Source of the DNA: Callipepla californica brunnescens
Lineage: Eukaryota; Chordata; Aves; Galliformes; Odontophoridae
DNA: 64,000 nt
NCBI GenBank assembly: GCA_023055505.1
Contig: JALIRH010000124.1
Location: forward strand, 559,501 to 623,500
Direction of reading: 5' to 3'
Positions 24,207-36,600 of this stretch are shown one piece after another; the stretch's first letter is position 1; each line of letters starts with the position of its first letter. The notes below the pieces were generated by a model. That model saw only the letters and a program-made list of their open reading frames with translations. It was not told the origin of the DNA and did not search any database. The position numbers were made by a program, and so were the translations under genes.

Positions 24207-27154
24207 ATTCTTTTTCGTACTTCTAGTTAATACATGGAAAAACTTTTTCTTGTCGAACACAAGTATCTTTCGATTCTCTTTTGCAAAAGTATGGTATTCA
24301 GAGATAAAGAAGCAAAAGAGAAAAGTTTATTACGGAAAGCTGTTTCTTCTACTAATTGCATTGTGTGATTGCACCGCTTCTATATGTTCCCCAAAAACAC
24401 TGTCATCTGAGCATTGCAAAAGCTCCCTTTAACAAACATAGCAAACCGGCAGCGTGCTAATGTTCGAACCGCGGAAAACCGTGAATCATGTTCGAATCGC
24501 ATCAATCGCGGCTCCTGCTGCTTTTGCCGCTGAAGAAAGAAGCCAGTCAGTTGAAAGACGTGCACTGAATTGCGTCTTCAGTAATCAGCCGGCAGCGTTT
24601 CCATTCCAACAAATCGCGGTTGAAACCTGAAAGTGACTCCAATTCTGGTGTTGTAAGTGAATGGATGCTGGATCCCAGTGTTAGTGAGAAGGAAAGTTTT
24701 GATTCTCATTCTGCTCTACTACTGAATGCAACGTATGTCTGCATCATTCATTCATCTACGAGCACGTTTTCATTCCTTTCTCTGACCAGTCTTGTTATTC
24801 CTTTTCCTACCTCTAGTTAATATCGTCACACAAGTTTTTCTTGCCAAACAAACAATTCATTCCCTTTTTCTTTTGGAACGGTATGGTATTCAGAGCTAAA
24901 AAGTCAAATAGTAGCGTTAAGTACGTCAAGATGTTTCTTCTATCAAATGTATATTTGATTCCACCTCTTCTAAGTGTTCCCCAAAAACACTATCATCGGA
25001 GCGTTGCAAAAGCCTTCTTTAACAAGCAGAGCAAACCGGCAGAGTGTTAATATTCGAACCGCTCAGAACCTCGGATTCCGCTCGAATCGCATCAATCGCG
25101 GCTACTGCTGCTTTTGCCGCTGAAGAAAGACGCCAGCCAGACGGCAGCAGTGCACTGAATCGCGGCTTTTCAAAAATCAGCCGGTAGCGGTTCTTCTCCA
25201 ACAATTCGCGGTTTACACGTGAAAGTGACTCGGTTTCAGGAGTTGGAAGAGAATGTGTGCTGGATCCCAGTTTTAATAGGAGTGAAAGTTTTAACTCTTA
25301 TTCTGCTCTGTTACTGTATGCAACGTACGTCTGAATCGTTCATTCATCTGCGAGCACGTTTTCATTCTTTTCTCTGACCAGTGCTGTTATCCTTTTTACT
25401 TCCTTAATCAAACACATTCATTTCAATTTTCTTACAATACCGGCGGATCTTTCTCATTCTCTCTCAAAAAGGGATGTTTTTCAGAACTATGAAAGCAATG
25501 GAGAGACGTTAAGTACGGAAAGATAATTCCTCTCCCAAAGGTGTGTGTGATTCCACCGCTTCTAAGGGTTCCCCAGAAAACCTTGTCACCGGAGCATCGG
25601 AATAGCCCCCTTTAGAAGCAGAGAAAAAGCGGCAGAGAATTTGATGCTCGAACCGCGCTTAGCCGCGGATTCCGATTCAATCGCACCAGTCGCGGCTCCT
25701 GCTGCTTTTGCCGCTGAAGAAAGACGCTAGTCAGCCGGTAAAAGTGCACGGAATCGCGGCTTCAGTAATCAGCCGGTAGCGTTCCTACTCCAACAAATCG
25801 CGGTTTACACGTGAAAGTGACTCGGTTTCAGGAGTTGTAAGTGAATGGATGCCTGATCCCAGTGTTAGTGGGAGGGAAAGTTTTGATTCTCATTCTGCAC
25901 AGCTACTGAATGCAACGTATGCCTGCATCTTTCATTCATCTGCGAGCAAGTTTTCATACTTTTCTCTGAGCAGTCTTGTTACCTTTTTTAGCACCTCTAG
26001 TCACACAAGTTTTTCTTGCCAAACAAACGGACAACTCAGATTGTCATTTGCAACGGTATGATATTCAGAGCTGAGGAAGTGAAATATAAGCGTTAAGTAC
26101 GTCAAGCTGTTTCTTCTACCAAATGTATGTTCGATTCCACCTCTTCTAAGTGTTCCCCAAAAACACTATCATCGGAGCGTTGCAATAGCCTTCTTTAACA
26201 AGCAGAGCAAACCGGCAGAGTGTTAATATTCGAACCGCTCAGAACCTCGGATTCCGCTCGAATCGCATTAATCGCGGCTACTGCTGCTCTTGCCGCTGAA
26301 GAAAGACGCCAGTCAGACAGCAGCAGTGCACTGAATCGCGGCTTTTCTAAAATCAGCCGGTAGCGGTCCTATTCCAACAATTCGCGGTTTACACGTGAAA
26401 GTGACTCGGTTTCAGGAGTTGGAAGAGAATGTGTGCTGGATCCCTGTTTTAATGGGAAGGAAAGTTTAGATTCTCATTCTGCTCTGTTACTGAGTGCAAC
26501 GTATGTCTGCATCGTTCATTCATCTGCGAGCACGTTTTCATTCTTTTCTCTGACCAGTGCTGTTATCTGTTTTACTTCCTTAATCTAACACATTCACTTC
26601 AATTTTCTTACAATACCCGCGGATCTTTCTCATTCTCTCTCAAAAAGGGATGTTTTTCAGAACTATGGAAGCAATGGAGAGACGTTAAGTACGGAAAGAT
26701 AATTCCTCTCCCAAAGGCGTGTGTGATTCCACCGCTTCTAAGGGTTCCCCAGAAAACCTTGTCACCGGAGCATCGGAATAGCTCCCTTTAAGAAGCAGAG
26801 AAAAAGCGGCAGAGAATTTGATGCTCGAACCGCGCTTAGCCGCGGATTCCGATTCAATCGCACCAGTCGCGGCTCCTGCTGCTTTTGCCGCTGAAGAAAG
26901 ACGCCAGTCAGCCGGCTGCTGTGCACTGAATCGCGGCATCAATAATCAGCCGGTAGCGGTTCTTTAACAAATCGCGGTTTACACGTGAAAGTGACTCCTT
27001 TTCAGGAGCTGTAAGTGTATGCATGCTGCATCCCAATTTTAGTGGGAGGGAAAGTTTTGATTCTCATTCTGCTCTGCTACTGAATGCAACGTATGTCTGC
27101 ATCATTCATTAATCTTCGAGCACGTTTTCATTCTTTACTCTGACCAGTGTTGTT
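24207..27154 (+). repeat. Higher-order block 6, 5-mer
   Basis: 2,948 bp, the counterpart of block 3 at a distance of 13,577 bp, including the same M2/M8 hybrid A1. Confidence 0.92.
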
Positions 27155-30100
27155 ATTCTTTTTCGTACTTCTAGTTAATACATGGAAAAACTTTTTCTTG
27201 TCGAACACAAGTATCTTTCGATTCTCTTTTGCAAAAGTATGGTATTCAGAGATAAAGAAGCAAAAGAGAAAAGTTTATTACGGAAAGCTGTTTCTTCTAC
27301 TAATTGCATTGTGTGATTGCACCGCTTCTATATGTTCCCCAAAAACACTGTCATCTGAGCATTGCAAAAGCTCCCTTTAACAAACATAGCAAACCGGCAG
27401 CGTGCTAATGTTCGAACCGCGGAAAACCGTGAATCATGTTCGAATCGCATCAATCGCGGCTCCTGCTGCTTTTGCCGCTGAAGAAAGAAGCCAGTCAGTT
27501 GAAAGACGTGCACTGAATTGCGTCTTCAGTAATCAGCCGGCAGCGTTTCCATTCCAACAAATCGCGGTTGAAACCTGAAAGTGACTCCAATTCTGGTGTT
27601 GTAAGTGAATGGATGCTGGATCCCAGTGTTAGTGAGAAGGAAAGTTTTGATTCTCATTCTGCTCTACTACTGAATGCAACGTATGTCTGCATCATTCATT
27701 CATCTACGAGCACGTTTTCATTCCTTTCTCTGACCAGTCTTGTTATTCCTTTTCCTACCTCTAGTTAATATCGTCACACAAGTTTTTCTTGCCAAACAAA
27801 CAATTCATTCCCTTTTTCTTTTGGAACGGTATGGTATTCAGAGCTAAAAAGTCAAATAGTAGCGTTAAGTACGTCAAGATGTTTCTTCTATCAAATGTAT
27901 ATTTGATTCCACCTCTTCTAAGTGTTCCCCAAAAACACTATCATCGGAGCGTTGCAAAAGCCTTCTTTAACAAGCAGAGCAAACCGGCAGAGTGTTAATA
28001 TTCGAACCGCTCAGAACCTCGGATTCCGCTCGAATCTCATCAATCGCGGCTACTGCTGCTTTTGCCGCTGAAGAAAGACGCCAGCCAGACGGCAGCAGTG
28101 CACTGAATCGCGGCTTTTCAAAAATCAGCCGGTAGCGGTTCTTCTCCAACAATTCCCGGTTTACACGTGAAAGTGACTCGGTTTCAGGAGTTGGAAGAGA
28201 ATGTGTGCTGGATCCCAGTTTTAATAGGAGTGAAAGTTTTAACTCTTATTCTGCTCTGTTACTGTATGCAACGTACGTCTGAATCGTTCATTCATCTGCG
28301 AGCACGTTTTCATTCTTTTCTCTGACCAGTGCTGTTATCCTTTTTACTACCTTAATCTAACACATTCACTTCAATTTTCTTACAATACCCGCGGATCTTT
28401 CTCATTCTCTCTCAAAAAGGGATGTTTTTCAGAACTATGGAAGCAATGGAGAGGCGTTAAGTACGGAAAGATAATTCCTCTCCCAAAGGCGTGTGTGATT
28501 CTACCGCTTGTAAATGTTCCTCATAAAACCTTGTCACCGGAGCATCGGAATAGCCTCCTTTAAGAAGCAGAGCAAAGCGGCAGAGAGTTTGATGCTCGAA
28601 CCGCGCTTAGCCGCGGATTCCAATTCAATCGCACCAGTCGCGGCTCCTGCTGCTTTTCCGCTGAAGAAAGACGCCAGTCAGCCGGCTGCTGTGCACTGAA
28701 TCGCGGCTTCAGTAATCAGCCGGTAGCGGTTCTTCTCCAACAAATCGCGGTTTACACGTGAAAGTGACTCGGTTTCAGGAGTTGTATGTGTATGTATGCT
28801 GCATCCCAATATTAGTGGGAGGGAAAGCTTTGATTCTCATTCTGCTCTACTACTGAATGCAACGTATGTCTGCATCGTTCATTCATCTACGAGCACGTTT
28901 TCATTCTTTTCTCTGAGCAGTCTTGTTACCTTTTAATGTTCCTCTTTTTAATACCGTCACACAAGTTTTTCTTGCCAAACAAACAATTCATTCCCTTTTT
29001 CTTTTGGAACGGTATGGTATTCAGAGCTAAAAAGTCAAATAGTAGCGTTAAGTACGTCAAGATGTTTCTTCTATCAAATGTATATTTGATTCCACCTCTT
29101 CTAAGTGTTCCCCAAAAACACTGCCAGTGGAGATTTGCTAAAGCCACTTCAAACAAACATAGCAAACCGGCAGCGTGTTAATGTTCGAACCGCGAAGAAC
29201 TTTGAATTCAGCTCGAATCGCATCAATCGCGGCTCCTGCTGCTTTTGCCGCTGAAGAAAGACGCCAGTCAGTCGGCAGCAGTGCACTGAATCGCGGCTTT
29301 TCAAAAATCAGCCGGTAGCTGTCCTAATCCAGCAAATCGCGGTTTACACGTGAAAGTGACTCGGTTTCTGGAGTTGTAAGAGAATGTGTGCTGGATCCCA
29401 GTGTCAATAGGAGGGAAAGTTTTGATTCTCATTCTTCTCTGCTACTGAATGCAACGTATGTCTGCATCATTCATTCATCTGCGAGCACGTTTTCATTCTT
29501 TTCTCCTACCAGTGTTGGTATCGTTTTTACTTCCACAATCTACCACATTCACTTCAATTTTCTTACAATACACGTGGATCGTTCTCATTTTCTCTCAAAA
29601 AGGGATGTTTTTCAGAACTATGGAAGCAATGGAGAGGCGTTAAGTACGAAAATTTAATTCTCCCTATGGTATGTGTGATTCTACAGCTTCTAAATGTTCC
29701 TCATAAAACCTTGTCACCGGAGCATCGGAATAGCCTCCTTTAAGAAGCAGAGCAAAGCGGCCGAGAGTTTGATGCTCGAACCGCGCTTAGCCGCGGATTC
29801 CGATTCACTCGCATCAATCGCGGCTCCTGCTGCTTTTGCCGCTGAAGAAAGACGCCAGTCAGCCGGTAAAAGTGCACTGAATCGCGGCTTCAGTAATCAG
29901 CCGGTAGCGGTTCTTCTCCAACAAATCGCGGTTTACACGTGAAAGTGACTCCTTTTCAGGAGTTGTAAGTGTATGTATGTTGCATCCCAATGTTAGTGGG
30001 AGGGAAAGTTTTGATTCTCATTCTGCTCTACTACTGAATGCAACGTATGTCTGCATCATTCATTCATCTACGAGCACGTTTTCATTCTTTTCTCTGACCA

Positions 30101-33100
30101 GTCTTGTTATTCCTTCTCCTACCTCTAGTTAATATCGTCACACAAGTTTTTCTTGCCAAACAAACAATTCATTCCCTTTTTCTTTTGGAACGGTATGGTA
30201 TTCAGAGCTAAAAAGTCAAATAGTAGCGTTAAGTACGTCAAGATGTTTCTTCTATCAAATGTATATTTGATTCCACCTCTTCTAAGTGTTCCCCAAAAAC
30301 ACTATCATCGGAGCGTTGCAAAAGCCTTCTTTAACAAGCAGAGCAAACCGGCAGAGTGTTAATATTCGAACCGCTCAGAACCTCGGATTCCGCTCGAATC
30401 TCATCAATCGCGGCTCCTGCTGCTTTTGCCGCTGAAGAAAGACGCCAGCCAGACAGCAGCATTGCACTGAATCGCGGCTTTTCAAAAATCAGCCGGTAGC
30501 GGTTCTTCTCCAACAATTCGCGGTTTACACGTGAAAGTGACTCGGTTTCAGGAGTTGGAAGAGAATGTGTGCTGGATCCCAGTTTTAATAGGAGTGAAAG
30601 TTTTAACTCTTATTCTGCTCTGTTACTGTATGCAACGTACGTCTGAATCGTTCATTCATCTGCGAGCACGTTTTCATTCTTTTCTCTGACCAGTGCTCTT
30701 ATCCTTTTTACTACCTTAATCTAACACATTCACTTCAATTTTCTTACAATACCCGCGGATCTTTCTCATTCTCTCTCAAAAAGGGATGTTTTTCAGAACT
30801 ATGGAAGCAATGGAGAGACGTTAAGTACGGAAAGATAATTCCTCTCCCAAAGGTGTGTGTGATTCCACCGCTTCTAAGGGTTCCCCAGAAAACCTTGTCA
30901 CCGGAGCATCGGAATAGCTCCCTTTAGAAGCAGAGAAAAAGCGGCAGAGAATTTGATGCTCGAACCGCGCTTAGCCGCGGATTCCGATTCAATCGCACCA
31001 GTCGCGGCTCCTGCTGCTTTTGCCGCTGAGTAAAGACGCCAGTCAGCCGGCTGCTGTGCACTGAATCGCGGCATCAATAATCAGCCGGTAGCGGTTCTTT
31101 AACAAATCGCGGTTTACACGTGAAAGTGACTCCTTTTCAGGAGCTGTAAGTGTATGCATGCTGCATCCCAATTTTAGTGGGAGGGAAAGTTTTGATTCTC
31201 ATTCTGCTCTGCTACTGAATGCAACGTATGTCTGCATCATTCATTAATCTTCGAGCACGTTTTCATTCTTTTCTCTGACCAGTCTTGTTATTCCTTTTCC
31301 TACCTCTAGTTAATATCGTCACACAAGTTTTTCTTGCCAAACAAACAATTCATTCCCTTTTTCTTTTGGAACGGTATGGTATTCAGAGCTAAAAAGTCAA
31401 ATAGTAGCGTTAAGTACGTCAAGATGTTTCTTCTATCAAATGTATATTTGATTCCACCTCTTCTAAGTGTTCCCCAAAAACACTATCATCGGAGCGTTGC
31501 AAAAGCCTTCTTTAACAAGCAGAGCAAACCGGCAGAGTGTTAATATTCGAACCGCTCAGAACCTCGGATTCCGCTCGAATCGCATCAATCGCGGCTCCTG
31601 CTGCTTTTGCCGCTGAAGAAAGACGCCAGCCAGACGGCAGCAGTGCACTGAATCGCGGCTTTTCAAAAATCAGCCGGTAGCGGTTCTTCTCCAACAATTC
31701 GCGGTTTACACGTGAAAGTGACTCGGTTTCAGGAGTTGGAAGAGAATGTGTGCTGGATCCCAGTTTTAATAGGAGTGAAAGTTTTAACTCTTATTCTGCT
31801 CTGTTACTGTATGCAACGTACGTCTGAATCGTTCATTCATCTGCGAGCACGTTTTCATTCTTTTCTCTGACCAGTGCTGTTATCCTTTTTACTTCCTTAA
31901 TCAAACACATTCATTTCAATTTTCTTACAATACCGGCGGATCTTTCTCATTCTCTCTCAAAAAGGTATGTTTTTCAGAACTATGAAAGCAATGGAGAGAC
32001 GTTAAGTACGGAAAGATAATTCCTCTCCCAAAGGTGTGTGTGATTCCACCGCTTCTAAGGGTTCCCCAGAAAACCTTGTCACCGGAGCATCGGAATAGCC
32101 CCCTTTAGAAGCAGAGAAAAAGCGGCAGAGAATTTGATGCTCGAACCGCGCTTAGCCGCGGATTCCCATTCAATCGCACCAGTCGCGGCTCCTGCTGCTT
32201 TTGCCGCTGAAGAAAGACGCTAGTCAGCCGGTAAAAGTGCACGGAATCGCGGCTTCAGTAATCAGCCGGTAGCGTTCCTACTCCAACAAATCGCGGTTTA
32301 CACGTGAAAGTGAGTCGGTTTCAGGAGTTGTAAGTGAATGGATGCCTGATCCCAGTGTTAGTGGGAGGGAAAGTTTTGATTCTCATTCTGCACAGCTACT
32401 GAATGCAACGTATGCCTGCATCTTTCATTCATCTGCGAGCAAGTTTTCATACTTTTCTCTGAGCAGTCTTGTTACCTTTTTTAGCACCTCTAGTCACACA
32501 AGTTTTTCTTGCCAAACAAACGGACAACTCAGATTGTCATTTGCAACGGTATGATATTCAGAGCTGAGGAAGTGAAATATAAGCGTTAAGTACGTCAAGC
32601 TGTTTCTTCTACCAAATGTATGTTCGATTCCACCTCTTCTAAGTGTTCCCCAAAAACACTATCATCGGAGCGTTGCAATAGCCTTCTTTAACAAGCAGAG
32701 CAAACCGGCAGAGTGTTAATATTCGAACCGCTCAGAACCTCGGATTCCGCTCGAATCGCATTAATCGCGGCTACTGCTGCTCTTGCCGCTGAAGAAAGAC
32801 GCCAGTCAGACAGCAGCAGTGCACTGAATCGCGGCTTTTCTAAAATCAGCCGGTAGCGGTCCTATTCCAACAATTCGCGGTTTACACGTGAAAGTGACTC
32901 GGTTTCAGGAGTTGGAAGAGAATGTGTGCTGGATCCCTGTTTTAATGGGAAGGAAAGTTTAGATTCTCATTCTGCTCTGTTACTGAGTGCAACGTATGTC
33001 TGCATCGTTCATTCATCTGCGAGCACGTTTTCATTCTTTTCTCTGACCAGTGCTGTTATCTGTTTTACTTCCTTAATCTAACACATTCACTTCAATTTTC

Positions 33101-33647
33101 TTACAATACTCGCGGATCTTTCTCATTCTCTCTCAAAAAGGGATGTTTTTCAGAACTATGGAAGCAATGGAGAGACGTTAAGTACGGAAAGATAATTCCT
33201 CTCCCAAAGGCGTGTGTGATTCCACCGCTTCTAAGGGTTCCCCAGAAAACCTTGTCACCGGAGCATCGGAATAGCTCCCTTTAAGAAGCAGAGAAAAAGC
33301 GGCAGAGAATTTGATGCTCGAACCGCGCTTAGCCGCGGATTCCGATTCAATCGCACCAGTCGCGGCTCCTGCTGCTTTTGCCGCTGAAGAAAGACGCCAG
33401 TCAGCCGGCTGCTGTGCACTGAATCGCGGCATCAATAATCAGCCGGTAGCGGTTCTTTAACAAATCGCGGTTTACACGTGAAAGTGACTCCTTTTCAGGA
33501 GCTGTAAGTGTATGCATGCTGCATCCCAATTTTAGTGGGAGGGAAAGTTTTGATTCTCATTCTGCTCTGCTACTGAATGCAACGTATGTCTGCATCATTC
33601 ATTAATCTTCGAGCACGTTTTCATTCTTTACTCTGACCAGTGTTGTT
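27155..33647 (+). repeat. Higher-order block 7, 11-mer
   Basis: 6,493 bp, matching block 4 at a distance of 13,577 bp, for example in the M6 variant cagacagcagcattgcactg and the M9 variant gattcccattc. It starts a third copy of the left super-repeat, but the 7- and 5-mers do not follow it. Confidence 0.92.
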
Positions 33648-36600
33648 ATTCTTTTTCGTACTTCTAGTTAATACATGGAAAAACTTTTTCTTGTCGAACA
33701 CAAGTATCTTTCGATTCTCTTTTGCAAAAGTATGGTATTCAGAGATAAAGAAGCAAAAGAGAAAAGTTTATTACGGAAAGCTGTTTCTTCTACTAATTGC
33801 ATTGTGTGATTGCACCGCTTCTATATGTTCCCCAAAAACACTGTCATCTGAGCATTGCAAAAGCTCCCTTTAACAAACATAGCAAACCGGCAGCGTGCTA
33901 ATGTTCGAACCGCGGAAAACCGTGAATCATGTTCGAATCGCATCAATCGCGGCTCCTGCTGCTTTTGCCGCTGAAGAAAGAAGCCAGTCAGTTGAAAGAC
34001 GTGCACTGAATTGCGTCTTCAGTAATCAGCCGGCAGCGTTTCCATTCCAACAAATCGCGGTTGAAACCTGAAAGTGACTCCAATTCTGGTGTTGTAAGTG
34101 AATGGATGCTGGATCCCAGTGTTAGTGAGAAGGAAAGTTTTGATTCTCATTCTGCTCTACTACTGAATGCAACGTATGTCTGCATCATTCATTCATCTAC
34201 GAGCACGTTTTCATTCCTTTCTCTGACCAGTCTTGTTATTCCTTTTCCTACCTCTAGTTAATATCGTCACACAAGTTTTTCTTGCCAAACAAACAATTCA
34301 TTCCCTTTTTCTTTTGGAACGGTATGGTATTCAGAGCTAAAAAGTCAAATAGTAGCGTTAAGTACGTCAAGCTGTTTCTTCTATCAAATGTATATTTGAT
34401 TCCACCTCTTCTAAGTGTTCCCCAAAAACACTATCATCGGAGCGTTGCAAAAGCCTTCTTTAACAAGCAGAGCAAACCGGCAGAGTGTTAATATTCGAAC
34501 CGCTCAGAACCTCGGATTCCGCTCGAATCTCATCAATCGCTGCTACTGCTGCTTTTGCCGCTGAAGAAAGACGCCAGCCAGACGGCAGCAGTGCACTGAA
34601 TCGCGGCTTTTCAAAAATCAGCCGGTAGCGGTTCTTCTCCAACAATTCCCGGTTTACACGTGAAAGTGACTCGGTTTCAGGAGTTGGAAGAGAATGTGTG
34701 CTGGATCCCAGTTTTAATAGGAGTGAAAGTTTTAACTCTTATTCTGCTCTGTTACTGTATGCAACGTACGTCTGAATCGTTCATTCATCTGCGAGCACGT
34801 TTTCATTCTTTTCTCTGACCAGTGCTGTTATCCTTTTTACTACCTTAATCTAACACATTCACTTCAATTTTCTTACAATACCCGCGGATCTTTCTCATTC
34901 TCTCTCAAAAAGGGATGTTTTTCAGAACTATGGAAGCAATGGAGAGGCGTTAAGTACGGAAAGATAATTCCTCTCCCAAAGGCGTGTGTGATTCTACCGC
35001 TTGTAAATGTTCCTCATAAAACCTTGTCACCGGAGCATCGGAATAGCCTCCTTTAAGAAGCAGAGCAAAGCGGCAGAGAGTTTGATGCTCGAACCGCGCT
35101 TAGCCGCGGATTCCAATTCAATCGCACCAGTCGCGGCTCCTGCTGCTTTTCCGCTGAAGAAAGACGCCAGTCAGCCGGTAAAAGTGCACTGAATCGCGGC
35201 TTCAGTAATCAGCCGGTAGCGGTTCTTCTCCAACAAATCGCGGTTTACACGTGAAAGTGACTCGGTTTCAGGAGTTGTATGTGTATGTATGCTGCATCCC
35301 AATATTAGTGGGAGGGAAAGCTTTGATTCTCATTCTGCTCTACTACTGAATGCAACGTATGTCTGCATCGTTCATTCATCTACGAGCACGTTTTCATTCT
35401 TTTCTCTGAGCAGTCTTGTTACCTTTTAATGTTCCTCTTTTTAATACCGTCACACAAGTTTTTCTTGCCAAACAAACAATTCATTCCCTTTTTCTTTTGG
35501 AACGGTATGGTATTCAGAGCTAAAAAGTAAAATAGTAGCGTTAAGTACGTCAAGATGTTTCTTCTATCAAATGTATATTTGATTCCACCTCTTCTAAGTG
35601 TTCCCCAAAAACACTGCCAGTGGAGATTTGCTAAAGCCACTTCAAACAAACATAGCAAACCGGCAGCGTGTTAATGTTCGAACCGCGAAGAACTTTGAAT
35701 TCAGCTCGAATCGCATCAATCGCGGCTCCTGCTGCTTTTGCCGCTGAAGAAAGACGCCAGTCAGTCGGCAGCAGTGCACTGAATCGCGGCTTTTCAAAAA
35801 TCAGCCGGTAGCTGTCCTAATCCAGCAAATCGCGGTTTACACGTGAAAGTGACTCGGTTTCTGGAGTTGTAAGAGAATGTGTGCTGGATCCCAGTGTCAA
35901 TAGGAGGGAAAGTTTTGATTCTCATTCTTCTCTGCTACTGAATGCAACGTATGTCTGCATCATTCATTCATCTGCGAGCACGTTTTCATTCTTTTCTCCT
36001 ACCAGTGTTGGTATCGTTTTTACTTCCACAATCTACCACATTCACTTCAATTTTCTTACAATACACGTGGATCGTTCTCATTTTCTCTCAAAAAGGTATG
36101 TTTTTCAGAACTATGGAAGCAATGGAGAGGCGTTAAGTACGAAAATTTAATTCTCCCTATGGTATGTGTGATTCTACAGCTTCTAAATGTTCCTCATAAA
36201 ACCTTGTCACCGGAGCATCGGAATAGCCTCCTTTAAGAAGCAGAGCAAAGCGGCCGAGAGTTTGATGCTCGAACCGCGCTTAGCCGCGGATTCCGATTCA
36301 CTCTCATCAATCGCGGCTCCTGCTGCTTTTGCCGCTGAAGAAAGACGCCAGTCAGCCGGTAAAAGTGCACTGAATCGCGGCTTCAGTAATCAGCCGGTAG
36401 CGGTTCTATTCCAACAAATCGCGGTTTACACGTGAAAGTGACTCCTTTTCAGGAGTTGTAAGTGTATGTATGTTGCATCCCAATGTTAGTGGGAGGGAAA
36501 GTTTTGATTCTCATTCTGCTCTGCTACTGAATGCAACGTATGTCTGCATCATTCATTCATCTACGAGCACGTTTTCATTCTTTTCTCTGACCAGTCTTGT

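Larger units (their letters stand above)
1..27154 (+). repeat. 13,577-bp super-repeat, two copies (plus part of a third)
   Basis: The series 11-mer, 7-mer, 5-mer at 1-13,577 is repeated at 13,578-27,154, with every marker spaced by 13,577 bp. The next 11-mer (27,155-33,647) continues the same period and is closer to the second copy than the first copy is. Differences between copies are scattered single-base changes. Confidence 0.9.
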
